A program made the translations under genes and the position numbers. A DNA stretch of 64,000 bases from Halomonas ventosae (lineage in GTDB: Bacteria; Pseudomonadota; Gammaproteobacteria; Pseudomonadales; Halomonadaceae): contig NZ_SNZJ01000016.1 in assembly GCF_004363555.1 (NCBI RefSeq), forward strand, positions 1 through 64,000. The letters are read 5' to 3'. The notes under the pieces were generated by a model that searched no databases, had not been told where the DNA came from, and saw nothing but the letters and a program-made list of their open reading frames with translations. Each line of letters begins with the position of its first letter. The stretch's first letter is position 1. This document shows positions 11,229 through 18,671 of the stretch, piece by piece.

Positions 11229-12044
11229 ATGCGCGTTATCACCTCCCCCGCCCGCCTGGCGTCCCTGCTGCTGGCCGGCGTCCTGCTGGCCGGCTGCGCC
11301 AGCACCGATTCCCAGGAAGACGAGCTCGACGGCGTGGCCGAACGCCAGCTCTACGAGGAGGGTCGCGAGGCCCTGGAGGATGGCCGCTACACCACCGCCA
11401 TCAACCGGCTCGAGGCCATCGATACCCGCTTCCCCTTCGGCGAGCATGCCGAGCAGGCACAGCTGGAGCTGATCTACGCCTACTACGAGACCGATGACTG
11501 GGAAGGCGCCCGCGCCGCCGCCAGCCGCTTCATCCGACTGCACCCGGACCACCCCCAGGTGGACTACGCCTACTACATGCGTGGCCTGGCCGCCTGGCAG
11601 GCGGGGCGCTTCAGCCTCGAGCGGCTGCGCCTGATCGACATCGCCAAGCGCGACCTGGGCGCCACCCGCGATGCCTACGCCGACTTCCGCGAGCTGATCC
11701 AGCGCTACCCGGACAGCCAGTACGCCCCGGACGCCCGGCAGCGCATCGTCTACCTGCGCAACGTGCTGGCCCGCCACGAGCTGCACGTGGCCGACTTCTA
11801 CCTGCGCAAGGGGGCCTACCTGGCCGCCGTGGAGCGCGGCCGCTGGGTGATCGAGAACTACCCGCAGTCCGCGGCCACCCATGACGCCCTGGCGGTGATG
11901 GTGGAGGGCTACCTGGGCCTCGAGATGCGCGACCGCGCCCGCGAGTCCCTGCAGGTGCTGATCGACAACGCCCCGAACCACGAGCGCCTGCGCGGCCGCA
12001 CCTTCCGCCCGGAGCACGTCAAGGCCGACGCCCTCTCGGCCTGA
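11229..12044 (+). CDS. bamD: outer membrane assembly lipoprotein BamD
   Basis: BamD is the essential lipoprotein partner of BamA in the complex that inserts beta-barrels into the outer membrane. A signal peptide ends in the lipobox LLAGC (Cys at about residue 23). The rest is tetratricopeptide-like helices (for example RQLYEEGREALEDGRY, AQLELIYAYYETDDWEGA and DYAYYMRGLAAW). Length of 271 residues is slightly above E. coli BamD. The ATG at 11229 follows GAGGAT; an earlier in-frame start would put about 20 extra residues before the signal peptide. A strong terminator follows at 12097-12132. Confidence 0.95.
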   Translation: MRVITSPARLASLLLAGVLLAGCASTDSQEDELDGVAERQLYEEGREALEDGRYTTAINRLEAIDTRFPFGEHAEQAQLELIYAYYETDDWEGARAAASRFIRLHPDHPQVDYAYYMRGLAAWQAGRFSLERLRLIDIAKRDLGATRDAYADFRELIQRYPDSQYAPDARQRIVYLRNVLARHELHVADFYLRKGAYLAAVERGRWVIENYPQSAATHDALAVMVEGYLGLEMRDRARESLQVLIDNAPNHERLRGRTFRPEHVKADALSA

Positions 12045-12066
12045 CACCGCCGAGCGCCGAGGAGGA
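12045..12066 (+). repeat. CGCCGAG repeat just after the bamD stop
   Basis: The bases after the bamD TGA read CACCGCCGAGCGCCGAGGAG, two CGCCGAG units in sense orientation. They resemble the units downstream of nadE and pgeF. Confidence 0.6.
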
Positions 12067-12096
12067 TGAGACTGCCCGGCGTGATCGGCATCAATA

Positions 12097-12132
12097 AGAA
12101 ACCCCGCCGACTCTACACTCGGCGGGGTTTCT
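12097..12132. terminator. bidirectional terminator between bamD and nadE
   Basis: A 14-bp perfect stem (AGAAACCCCGCCGA, 12097-12110, with 12119-12132) has an 8-nt loop and A/T-rich flanks on both sides. It lies between convergent genes. Confidence 0.9.
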
Positions 12133-12162
12133 ATTTACGATCTCAACACCGGCTGCCCGTCA

Positions 12163-12202
12163 CCAAGCAGCTTGGCTGCTCGGCGCTTTTAGCTCGGCGC
12201 TA
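12163..12202. repeat. degenerate CTTGG/CTCGGCG repeat abutting the nadE stop
   Basis: On the plus strand the block reads CAAGCAG, CTTGGCTG, CTCGGCG, CTTTTAG, CTCGGCG, CTATTAG. On the nadE sense strand this gives two AGCGCCGAGC units directly after the TAA. It belongs to the same repeat family as 9333-9377 and 12045-12066. Confidence 0.65.
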
Positions 12203-13834
12203 TTAGTCCCCCGGCTGCCAGCCGTTGACGATGGGGTAGCGGCGGTCGCGACCGAAGCCACGGCGGGTGACGCGCACCCCCACCGGCGCCTGCCGGCGCT
12301 TGTACTCGCAACGGTCCACCAGCTTGACCACCTTGTAGACGTCCTCGCGCTCGAACCCCGCCTCGATGATCGCCTCGGCGCTCATGTCGCCCTCGATGTA
12401 GCGCACCAGGATGGCGTCGAGCACGTCGTAGTCCGGCAGGCTATCGCTATCCTGCTGGTCCGGGGCGAGCTCGGCGGAGGGCGGCCGCTCGATGACCCGC
12501 TCGGGAATCGCCGGCGACTGGGTGTTGCGCCAGCGTGCCAGGCGGTAGACCCAGGTCTTGTAGACGTCCTTGATGGCATTGTAGCCGCCCACCATGTCGC
12601 CGTAGAGGGTGGCGTAGCCCACCGCCATCTCGCTCTTGTTGCCGGTGGTCAGCACCATCAGGCCCTTCTTGTTGGAGATCGCCATCAGCAGCACGCCGCG
12701 GCAGCGCGACTGCAGGTTCTCCTCGGTGGTGTCCCGCTCGGTGCCGGCGAAGCTCTCGGCCAGCGTCGACATGAACGCCTCGACCATCGGCTCGATGGGC
12801 AGCACCTCGTAGCCCACGCCCAGCATCTCGGCCTGCTCAGCGGCGTCCTGCCGGGAGATATCCGCCGTGTAGTGGTAGGGCATCATCACCGCGTGGACGC
12901 GCTGCGGGCCCAGGGCGTCGACGGCGATGGCGAGCGACAGCGCCGAGTCGATGCCGCCGGAGAGCCCCAGCACCACGCCCTGGAAGCCGCTCTTGTTGAC
13001 GTAGTCGCGCAGGCCGGTGACCAGCGCGCAGTAGAGGTTGTCTTCGGGCTCGACCTCGGGCTCGGTCTCGCCCGGTTGGGGCACCCAGTGGTGCGCGTCG
13101 CGCACGAACTGCACCGGCATCAGGCCCACCGCCCAGTGGGGCGCCTGCACCATCAGCTCGCCCCTGGCATCGACGCAGGCCGAGCCGCCATCGAAGACCA
13201 GCTCGTCCTGGCCGCCGATCTGGTTGACGTAGACGATGGGCAGTTCTACCTCGCGGGCTCGCGCCTCGAGCAGCGCCAGGCGCTCGGCGGGCTTGTCCTG
13301 GTGGAAGGGTGAGGCATTCAGGGTGACCAGTATCTGGGCGCCGGCATCACGGGCCTGGCGAACCGGTTTCTCGCTCCAGATGTCCTCGCAGATCAGGATG
13401 CCGAGCCTAGCCCCCTTGTGCTCCACCACCAGCGGCCGGTTGCCGGTGGCGAAGTAGCGCTGCTCGTCGAACACCTCGTAGTTGGGCAGCGCCTGCTTGG
13501 CGTACTCGTCGAGCCACTCGCCGTTGTAGAGCACCCCGGCCAGGTTCCAGTTCTGCCCCTCCCGGCGCCCCGGGTAGCCGACGATGACCATGACGTCGCG
13601 GGCCATCTTCTCGGCCATGTGGGCCCGGGCATGACGCAGGCGGGTCTCCATGGAGGGGCGCAGCAGCAGGTCCTCCGGCGGGTAGCCGGTGAGGAAGAGC
13701 TCGGGCAGCACCACGATATCGGCACCATGCTCGATGCGTGCCTCGCGCACGGTCTCGATGGCGAGGTCGGCGTTGCCGGGAATGTCGCCGACCAGCGGGT
13801 CGAGCTGAGCCATCACCAGGGTCAGGTCTTGCAT
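12203..13834 (-). CDS. nadE: glutamine-dependent NAD+ synthase
   Basis: This cytoplasmic two-domain enzyme amidates deamido-NAD+ with ammonia released from glutamine. The N-terminal nitrilase-type amidase domain (about residues 1-250) carries the catalytic Glu (VLPELFLTGYP) and Cys (GILICEDIW). The C-terminal ATP-pyrophosphatase domain carries the PP-loop LGLSGGIDSALSL, and the TTGNKSEMAVGY segment follows. Length is 543 residues, typical of the glutamine-hydrolysing form rather than the short ammonia-dependent E. coli form. The start at 13834 (MQDLTLVMAQ) fits the family. Confidence 0.95.
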   Translation of the reverse strand: MQDLTLVMAQLDPLVGDIPGNADLAIETVREARIEHGADIVVLPELFLTGYPPEDLLLRPSMETRLRHARAHMAEKMARDVMVIVGYPGRREGQNWNLAGVLYNGEWLDEYAKQALPNYEVFDEQRYFATGNRPLVVEHKGARLGILICEDIWSEKPVRQARDAGAQILVTLNASPFHQDKPAERLALLEARAREVELPIVYVNQIGGQDELVFDGGSACVDARGELMVQAPHWAVGLMPVQFVRDAHHWVPQPGETEPEVEPEDNLYCALVTGLRDYVNKSGFQGVVLGLSGGIDSALSLAIAVDALGPQRVHAVMMPYHYTADISRQDAAEQAEMLGVGYEVLPIEPMVEAFMSTLAESFAGTERDTTEENLQSRCRGVLLMAISNKKGLMVLTTGNKSEMAVGYATLYGDMVGGYNAIKDVYKTWVYRLARWRNTQSPAIPERVIERPPSAELAPDQQDSDSLPDYDVLDAILVRYIEGDMSAEAIIEAGFEREDVYKVVKLVDRCEYKRRQAPVGVRVTRRGFGRDRRYPIVNGWQPGD

Positions 13835-13935
13835 GGGCTTGGAAATCTCTCGAGAATCGATGGATATCCGCCATTGTCCCGCAAGGGCGGCCGAGTGGCA
13901 AAGCCGGCCACCCCCACCTGGGAGTTCCACAAGGA

Positions 13936-14247
13936 ATGAACCTGTTGCTGATTCGCCTGATCATCTTCGCCGTGCTGTTCTTCGCCGGCCTGAAGCTCTA
14001 CCGCATGTATCGCGAGTGGAAACTGGACCGCGAGGGCCCGCAGCAGGAGGGCGACCAGGGCAACCGCATGGTGCGCTGCAGCTGGTGCCAGGTGCACCTG
14101 CCCGAGGAGGATGCCCTGCGCGAGCGTGGCGACTGGTTCTGCTCCGGCGACCACCGCGACAAGTACCTGGCAGAACGAAAAGAAGAGCAGAAGGAAGAGA
14201 AGAAAGAAGAGCAGAAGGAAGAGAACAAGCAGGAAAGGGACGACTGA
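13936..14247 (+). CDS. PP0621-family membrane protein with zinc-ribbon-like motif
   Basis: This 103-residue protein has one N-terminal membrane segment (LLLIRLIIFAVLFFAGLKLY). A short domain follows with MVRCSWCQVHLPEEDAL and WFCSGDHRDKYL, a CxxC plus C/H arrangement suggesting one bound zinc. The tail is highly charged (Glu, Lys, Gln) and encoded by a 24-bp direct duplication at 14182-14229. The family is widespread next to type IV pilus or ribosomal genes in Pseudomonas and relatives; its function is unknown to me. The ATG at 13936 follows AAGGA. The gene is divergent from nadE and convergent with nothing nearby. Confidence 0.8.
   Translation: MNLLLIRLIIFAVLFFAGLKLYRMYREWKLDREGPQQEGDQGNRMVRCSWCQVHLPEEDALRERGDWFCSGDHRDKYLAERKEEQKEEKKEEQKEENKQERDD
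14182..14229 (+). repeat. 24-bp tandem duplication in the PP0621-family gene
   Basis: Two 24-bp units (14182-14205 and 14206-14229) differ only near their ends. They encode EEQKEEKK followed by EEQKEENK, so the length change is in frame. Confidence 0.85.
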
Positions 14248-14348
14248 AGAACCACAAGGGCGGGTTCTCCTCGCCCACCTGCCCCTCTCCTGCCCCCACG
14301 ACCGAGGAAGACCTCGCCGACCTCCCGCATGGATGGCGCACAGCCCTT

Positions 14349-14364
14349 GTAGGCGATCGCCTAC
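14349..14364. repeat. 16-bp perfect palindrome
   Basis: GTAGGCGATCGCCTAC is its own reverse complement. It lies in the 186-bp gap between the PP0621-family gene and fimT, which otherwise shows no clear feature. It may be a diverged REP core (GTAGG end) or a protein-binding site. Confidence 0.55.
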
Positions 14365-14433
14365 GGCGCGGCATTACCTCCCGGCTAGCCTGAAGAAAGG
14401 ACCCACCGAACAGGCCACCGCCGGGAGGGCACC

Positions 14434-14982
14434 ATGCGCCCTGCTGCCAGTTTCCCGCTTTCTTCGCGCCAGCCTTCACTTCAGCAGGGCCTGACGCTGA
14501 TCGAGCTGATCGCCGCCATCGCCGTGCTTGCCATCATCGCAACCATCGGCGTGCCAAGCTTCCAGCGCTTCACCGCCCGCAACGAGGTCGCCGCCGAGGT
14601 CATGCGCATCAAGACGGCGCTGGCGTTGGCGAGAAATACCGCGGTGACCAGAAGGACGACGATTTCGGTCTGCTCGAGCCCCGGGCCCAATCACGACACC
14701 TGCACCTTCGATGATTGGTCGCATCCGTGGGTGATCGTGGAGGGAGAAGCATCAGGAGGTAACTTAATCGGCAACAGTGTATTGAGAATACTTGACGGAC
14801 CAACTAAAGCTGTCAAATTCAATCGGAATGATCGCCCTGTGCGCTTTTCCGCATTAGGTCGATCGCACGGCCATAACGGCACCTTCATTATCTGCATCGA
14901 AAGAGACGCAGTAGCGAAAGTAATCATCAGCAATGCGGGGCGTGTAAGGATTGGCGATAACACGACCCCACAATCATGTTGA
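14434..14982 (+). CDS. fimT: GspH/FimT-family pseudopilin
   Basis: This is a minor pilin-like protein of the type IV pilus or type II secretion class. A type III leader ends in Gly before the cleavage-site segment LTLIELIAAIAVLAIIATIG, with Glu at position 5 of the mature protein. The GspH-type globular domain follows, ending RVRIGDN. The ATG at 14434 follows GGGAGGGC. It lies alone on the plus strand, convergent with the pilE-pilX operon (23-bp gap to the pilX end). The 3' half, from about 14750, has clearly lower GC than the 5' half. The exact fimT versus fimU naming is uncertain. Confidence 0.8.
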   Translation: MRPAASFPLSSRQPSLQQGLTLIELIAAIAVLAIIATIGVPSFQRFTARNEVAAEVMRIKTALALARNTAVTRRTTISVCSSPGPNHDTCTFDDWSHPWVIVEGEASGGNLIGNSVLRILDGPTKAVKFNRNDRPVRFSALGRSHGHNGTFIICIERDAVAKVIISNAGRVRIGDNTTPQSC

Positions 14983-15005
14983 AACTATGCCGACAACCCC
15001 ATCAC

Positions 15006-16337
15006 CTACATATTAGCAATACCAGGCAAACCCGGATCTTCCAGTTCATCCCAGCTATCGAGACGACCCGAGCTCAGGTATCGAATCATCCCAGTTTCCA
15101 TCGCCTCGAAATCCATACCACCGTTGGCAGTAATATCTCCAGTCGAAATAATAGTTCCATACACCGTCGAGGTGCCAGCTTGGAAGAACCCTACACCAGG
15201 TGTGCCAGTGGAAAGATAGCCATCGGAAACAAACTCCCCATAGCTATCGTTTTCGCCATTAAGCTTGATTCCTCCAGTGGCATACATAAAGGTATCAACT
15301 TCCTGCCCCCCTGTTGCTGTAGTGCCGAGCTCTGACGAGCCATTGTGGATAATATCCCCATCAGCCATGAGGACAGCCCCATTGAAGTCCCCCTCTATTG
15401 TCAGCTTCCCGGGGCAATAAAAAACGGTCTGTTTATATTGCATTCCAGAGTCATTCACAATCAAACTATCTGTCTGATAACTCTCATCTATCTCAGAACC
15501 ATCAACGGTGCAAGAGCCATCAGCAGGGTCATGGGGGAAAACAACCAAGTCATCAGAGGATAAGCCGTACCCGCTACCATCGGTTGGCAACACTGGCGGA
15601 CTTTCTCCAATAGACGAAAATGCTGCCGCGATTTGGTCTGCGGCTTTAGGAACATCTACCCTCGGAGCATTAGATGATGCACAAACAAGAGTATCACACA
15701 CTCCGTCTACTGCTGGGTCAACGACTGTCTTATTTAACGTCACAGTACCAGTGGCAGTAAGATAGCCAAGCGGATCGCCCTCTTCATCAGAATCTGGAAC
15801 CTGTATATCCAGGTCTCCATTTGCATGAACAACACCAACGATACTAGTTTTTTTACCATTAATAGTGATATTCGAATCAGATATCATGCCCGTAACAGTC
15901 GTCCAACCGGGAGGGTCGAACAGAACTCGTATCTTCCTGGCAGAAAGCTCGACATCCTCCTTGTTAAGCACATACCCTCGACTGAGCCCAACAACCTTGT
16001 TGCTCGCAGTATCACACGAAAGCTTTATCAGGTACTCTCTTCTCAACTCCCCGTCATCGGAGAAGTCATATGGGTTAGTAAGCGTGAACTCTGATGCCAC
16101 ATCTACACCATCACATAGCGTATCTTCATCTCCCACCGTGTAGGTATATGACAACACTGTATCCAGCATTTTATCTACACCAGCTTCGGCTGACTGTAAA
16201 GCACTCACTGATAGGCGATGATTGCCTGCCATTCGCTCTTCAAGAAGCGATGACTGAAAACTCGAAAGACCTAGAAGAATGGCCACCACCAAGACGACTA
16301 GACTAACCAGTAGCGCAACACCACTTTGAGACTTCAT
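15006..16337 (-). CDS. pilX: oversized PilX-like minor pilin with repetitive beta-rich C-terminal region
   Basis: The N-terminus has a type IV pilin-like hydrophobic helix (GVALLVSLVVLVVAILLG, without the usual Glu5) and the PilX signature LLEERMAGN...SAEAGVDKML. PilX minor pilins are normally about 170-200 residues; this one is 443. The extra part, from about residue 150, is rich in Gly, Asn, Asp and Thr and alternates short beta-like segments (SNITINGKKTSIVGVVHANG, GKLTIEGDFNGAVLMADGD, GTIISTGDITANGG). This suggests a beta-solenoid. The gene is AT-rich compared with its surroundings. It overlaps pilW by 4 bp and ends the operon. No pilY1 follows. Confidence 0.78.
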   Translation of the reverse strand: MKSQSGVALLVSLVVLVVAILLGLSSFQSSLLEERMAGNHRLSVSALQSAEAGVDKMLDTVLSYTYTVGDEDTLCDGVDVASEFTLTNPYDFSDDGELRREYLIKLSCDTASNKVVGLSRGYVLNKEDVELSARKIRVLFDPPGWTTVTGMISDSNITINGKKTSIVGVVHANGDLDIQVPDSDEEGDPLGYLTATGTVTLNKTVVDPAVDGVCDTLVCASSNAPRVDVPKAADQIAAAFSSIGESPPVLPTDGSGYGLSSDDLVVFPHDPADGSCTVDGSEIDESYQTDSLIVNDSGMQYKQTVFYCPGKLTIEGDFNGAVLMADGDIIHNGSSELGTTATGGQEVDTFMYATGGIKLNGENDSYGEFVSDGYLSTGTPGVGFFQAGTSTVYGTIISTGDITANGGMDFEAMETGMIRYLSSGRLDSWDELEDPGLPGIANM

Positions 16338-16915
16338 GATCCCACCTCATATTCTAGTGCTCTGCCAATGCTAGTACGGTTTGCTACCCTGAAGGTAAAC
16401 TCTTCATCCTGAAGCCTGCCTTTCTCATCCACCAACGTGATGGTAACGATCATCCCAACAGGGCCTGTCGGAATAGTGCTATATGCACCGCTACTGGCAG
16501 TGGCAGGCTGTGAATAATTGAAATTGACACTGCCTACTCCTATTACGACAGGCTGGGTAGTAACGACAGAACCATCGCACACCACCTCGACAATGATTTC
16601 TGTAGAATCTGTTTTACGATAATAGTCAAGCCGATACTTATCCTCACCAGCACAATAGGTGTTCTCTTTGTCAAACGAAAGCGATAGCCTGGAGTTATTA
16701 CTACTCAACACCCCAATGAAATCAGCACTCCTCACGTCATATGAAATGGAGTCGACCAAGTATCTTAACGTTTCTTGCCTTTCCATGATCGCGGAAGCCT
16801 GGTCAAAGTTCTGCCTACTTGTCACAAAAAGCTGAAAGGCACCCAGCGTAATGAGTAGTCCGACAAGCAAGGCAACCATCAACTCGACTAGGGAGAAACC
16901 GACATTGCGCCGCAT
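16334..16915 (-). CDS. pilW: PilW-family minor pilin
   Basis: This is a type IV pilus minor pilin. A short leader (MRRNVG) is followed by the prepilin helix FSLVELMVALLVGLLITLG with Glu5. The remainder resembles PilW (QETLRYLVDSISYDVRSADF). The ATG at 16915, preceded by GAGGTG, gives a 6-residue leader. An in-frame ATG at 16948, directly after pilV, would give an unusually long leader but cannot be excluded. It overlaps pilX by 4 bp (ATGA). Minor pilins prime pilus assembly at the inner membrane and sit at the fibre tip. Confidence 0.85.
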   Translation of the reverse strand: MRRNVGFSLVELMVALLVGLLITLGAFQLFVTSRQNFDQASAIMERQETLRYLVDSISYDVRSADFIGVLSSNNSRLSLSFDKENTYCAGEDKYRLDYYRKTDSTEIIVEVVCDGSVVTTQPVVIGVGSVNFNYSQPATASSGAYSTIPTGPVGMIVTITLVDEKGRLQDEEFTFRVANRTSIGRALEYEVGS

Positions 16916-16951
16916 GGCTGACACCTCTAATGAAACCGAAGCCTTCATAGG

Positions 16952-17416
16952 CTACGATTCCTCACCGATCAATTTGGCTACATAAACCAGCCGAGAGACA
17001 TCCTCATCGGCTTTAGCCCCATTGATAACTTTCTGAAATCGATCGTCGCTCCAGGATACGGTCACCGTGTATTCGCAGATTCCTTTTCCTGACGATGCAC
17101 CGGGCTGTACTGCTCCTGACTTCACTAGACTCGGTATAAACTCGACCCACTCAGTGTGCCAATCATCCAAAATCGTGCCGGTGGGGTCAGGGCAGACGAT
17201 CGTGGCAGGTGCACCATTGCCAAGTGCTATCCACAACCTTTCTACCATATCTTGGGCGGCGACGGTGGCTATAGAACGCTGGTAAGCCACATGGGCACTT
17301 TTCATCGCACTAATTTGCATCGCCGCCACACCTAATAGCCCCAAAGAAAGGATCACGATGGCCACCAGGGCCTCAATAAGTGAAAAACCTTTTACTTTAA
17401 ACCCCCTAAATTTCAC
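16952..17416 (-). CDS. pilV: PilV-family minor pilin
   Basis: Leader peptide MKFRGFKVKG is followed by FSLIEALVAIVILSLGLLG with Glu5, then the typical AAMQISAMKSAHVAYQRS. The globular part has Cys residues placed as in PilV. The start is a GTG at 17416 with GGAG upstream. Length is 154 residues. It lies between fimU and pilW in the minor pilin operon. Confidence 0.87.
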   Translation of the reverse strand: MKFRGFKVKGFSLIEALVAIVILSLGLLGVAAMQISAMKSAHVAYQRSIATVAAQDMVERLWIALGNGAPATIVCPDPTGTILDDWHTEWVEFIPSLVKSGAVQPGASSGKGICEYTVTVSWSDDRFQKVINGAKADEDVSRLVYVAKLIGEES

Positions 17417-17437
17417 GACAGCATCTCCAGCACTGCA

Positions 17438-17893
17438 TTAAGGCCTAGATATGTTTCCGGCGGCATTTACATTTAACGCCTCGGACTCGTTATAAATAAT
17501 AGAAAGATCGCAAGGTGTAGCACTCTTACAATTAGGGCTTCGTCCTAACGCATTAAAAGTGACTTCAAACGGGTCAGGGCTCACACTGACAGAACCATCA
17601 TTACTCGAAACTTGCCTTAAGGTCGTCACACTACCACTGGCTTCAGTTTGTACGAGCACTTGCCAAGCTCCTGATACTTGCACCGTAACATTCTCGCGAC
17701 GTTTAACGGCTTCACTACGAGCATAATTCAGGCTCGACAAGATTATATTAAAATCAGAAGAAAGGCGATTCCGCTCTATCAAGCTTTTAAAGTTAGGCAC
17801 TGCAATGGTCGCCATTACGATGACAAGGGCTATTGTGACCAAAAGCTCGATCAAGGTAAAACCCGCTACCTTTTTTTTAGTTCCAGCAATCAT
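17438..17893 (-). CDS. fimU: FimU/FimT-type (GspH-family) minor pilin
   Basis: Leader MIAGTKKKVAG precedes FTLIELLVTIALVIVMATIA with Glu5, then a GspH-type domain (NYARSEAVKRRENVTVQVSG). Length is 151 residues. It is second in the pilE-fimU-pilV-pilW-pilX operon and overlaps the pilE 3' end by 17 bp. The codons for the three leader lysines contain a run of eight A, a potential slippage site that would decide whether the protein is made in frame. By order it corresponds to fimU of Pseudomonas. Confidence 0.85.
   Translation of the reverse strand: MIAGTKKKVAGFTLIELLVTIALVIVMATIAVPNFKSLIERNRLSSDFNIILSSLNYARSEAVKRRENVTVQVSGAWQVLVQTEASGSVTTLRQVSSNDGSVSVSPDPFEVTFNALGRSPNCKSATPCDLSIIYNESEALNVNAAGNISRP
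17871..17878 (-). repeat. homopolymer A8 tract in the fimU leader / pilE stop overlap
   Basis: Eight T on the plus strand (A8 on the coding strand) fall in codons 5-8 of fimU and include bases of the pilE stop region. Gain or loss of one base would shift fimU out of frame within its first ten codons. Confidence 0.75.
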
Positions 17894-18350
17894 CTGGAGT
17901 CCTCACACCTTGATGATTGAGGGTAAAACTTCCACAACTATCGTTCTTCTGCTTTCCGTTGGGATCTATAGCACCGCCATCAGGGTCAGGGTCTGCCGTC
18001 AATAGATAACTAGCTGATGATGCCGCGATATCAACTTCATAAAAGCCTTCCTCTGAAAGCTGCGGTGTACTGACGCAAATCGTATTGGTCGCTCCTGAAG
18101 ACCCGCTATAACGATAATCACTAGTCACCGTATAGCAGCGCTCCAACTGACCAGCAATGCTGGTCAGAGCCGACATGGCATCCGTTCTGCGTGCCTGTTC
18201 TACATAACGCTGGTAATTAGGAATCGCTATCGCCGCCAAGATCCCGATCACGGCTACCGCAATCAGCAGTTCGATGAGCGTAAAGCCGGCGCTGTGCCGG
18301 GTGCTGCCTGAGGGGCCCTGGGGCCTGAATGGTGTGCTCGTGGGGGTCAC
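17877..18350 (-). CDS. pilE: PilE-like type IV (minor) pilin
   Basis: A leader ends in Gly before FTLIELLIAVAVIGILAAIA, with Glu5 of the mature pilin, then PNYQRYVEQARRTDAMSALT. The C-terminal region has a four-cysteine pattern resembling the ComP/PilE domain. The GTG at 18350 has GGGAGA eight bases upstream and yields 157 residues with a leader of about 23. Frames extending further upstream have no homologous look. It is first in the minor pilin operon; in Pseudomonas, pilE is the last gene of the equivalent cluster. The intergenic DNA to fadL holds two dyads. Confidence 0.83.
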   Translation of the reverse strand: MTPTSTPFRPQGPSGSTRHSAGFTLIELLIAVAVIGILAAIAIPNYQRYVEQARRTDAMSALTSIAGQLERCYTVTSDYRYSGSSGATNTICVSTPQLSEEGFYEVDIAASSASYLLTADPDPDGGAIDPNGKQKNDSCGSFTLNHQGVRTPDDCWN

Positions 18351-18551
18351 GCGCTGCGTCTCCCTGAGGATCAAGGCATTTGTTTCAGTATGTATCAAGA
18401 TGTGGCGTTTCGATAGGGTGAAGGAGCAAAAATGCCATGCCTGCCGGGTGAGCGGCTGCTTACGTGGCGCTCCTCGCGGTCCCTGTGGCCCGTGGAGGAC
18501 CCGGCGGCCGAGGCTAGCCTTCCTGCCCACCGTTGCCGTGCGCAGGCTTGA

Positions 18552-18601
18552 CTGTGGTGCCACAGCGGAAGGAATCACGGCATATCAGTATAAAAACTGA
18601 T
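18552..18601. promoter_or_regulatory. two dyad-symmetric candidate operators between pilE and fadL
   Basis: CTGTGG-TG-CCACAG (18552-18565) and ATCAGT-N6-ACTGAT (18584-18601) are perfect dyads. A TATAAC follows at 18611-18616 on the plus strand and could be the fadL -10. The rest of the 320-bp gap (18351-18551) shows no recognised site; a sigma-54 site for pilE was looked for and not found. Confidence 0.5.
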
Positions 18602-18671
18602 TACTTTTCATTATAACCACCATGCTGTAGAAGGGGGCGCAAAACTCCCCCTCCCCTGACCCACAGGCAAC

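Noticed and set aside
18351..18600. Sigma-54 promoter for pilE
   Set aside because: TGGCAC and TGGCAT occur, but none has GC at the required 10-base distance from GG.
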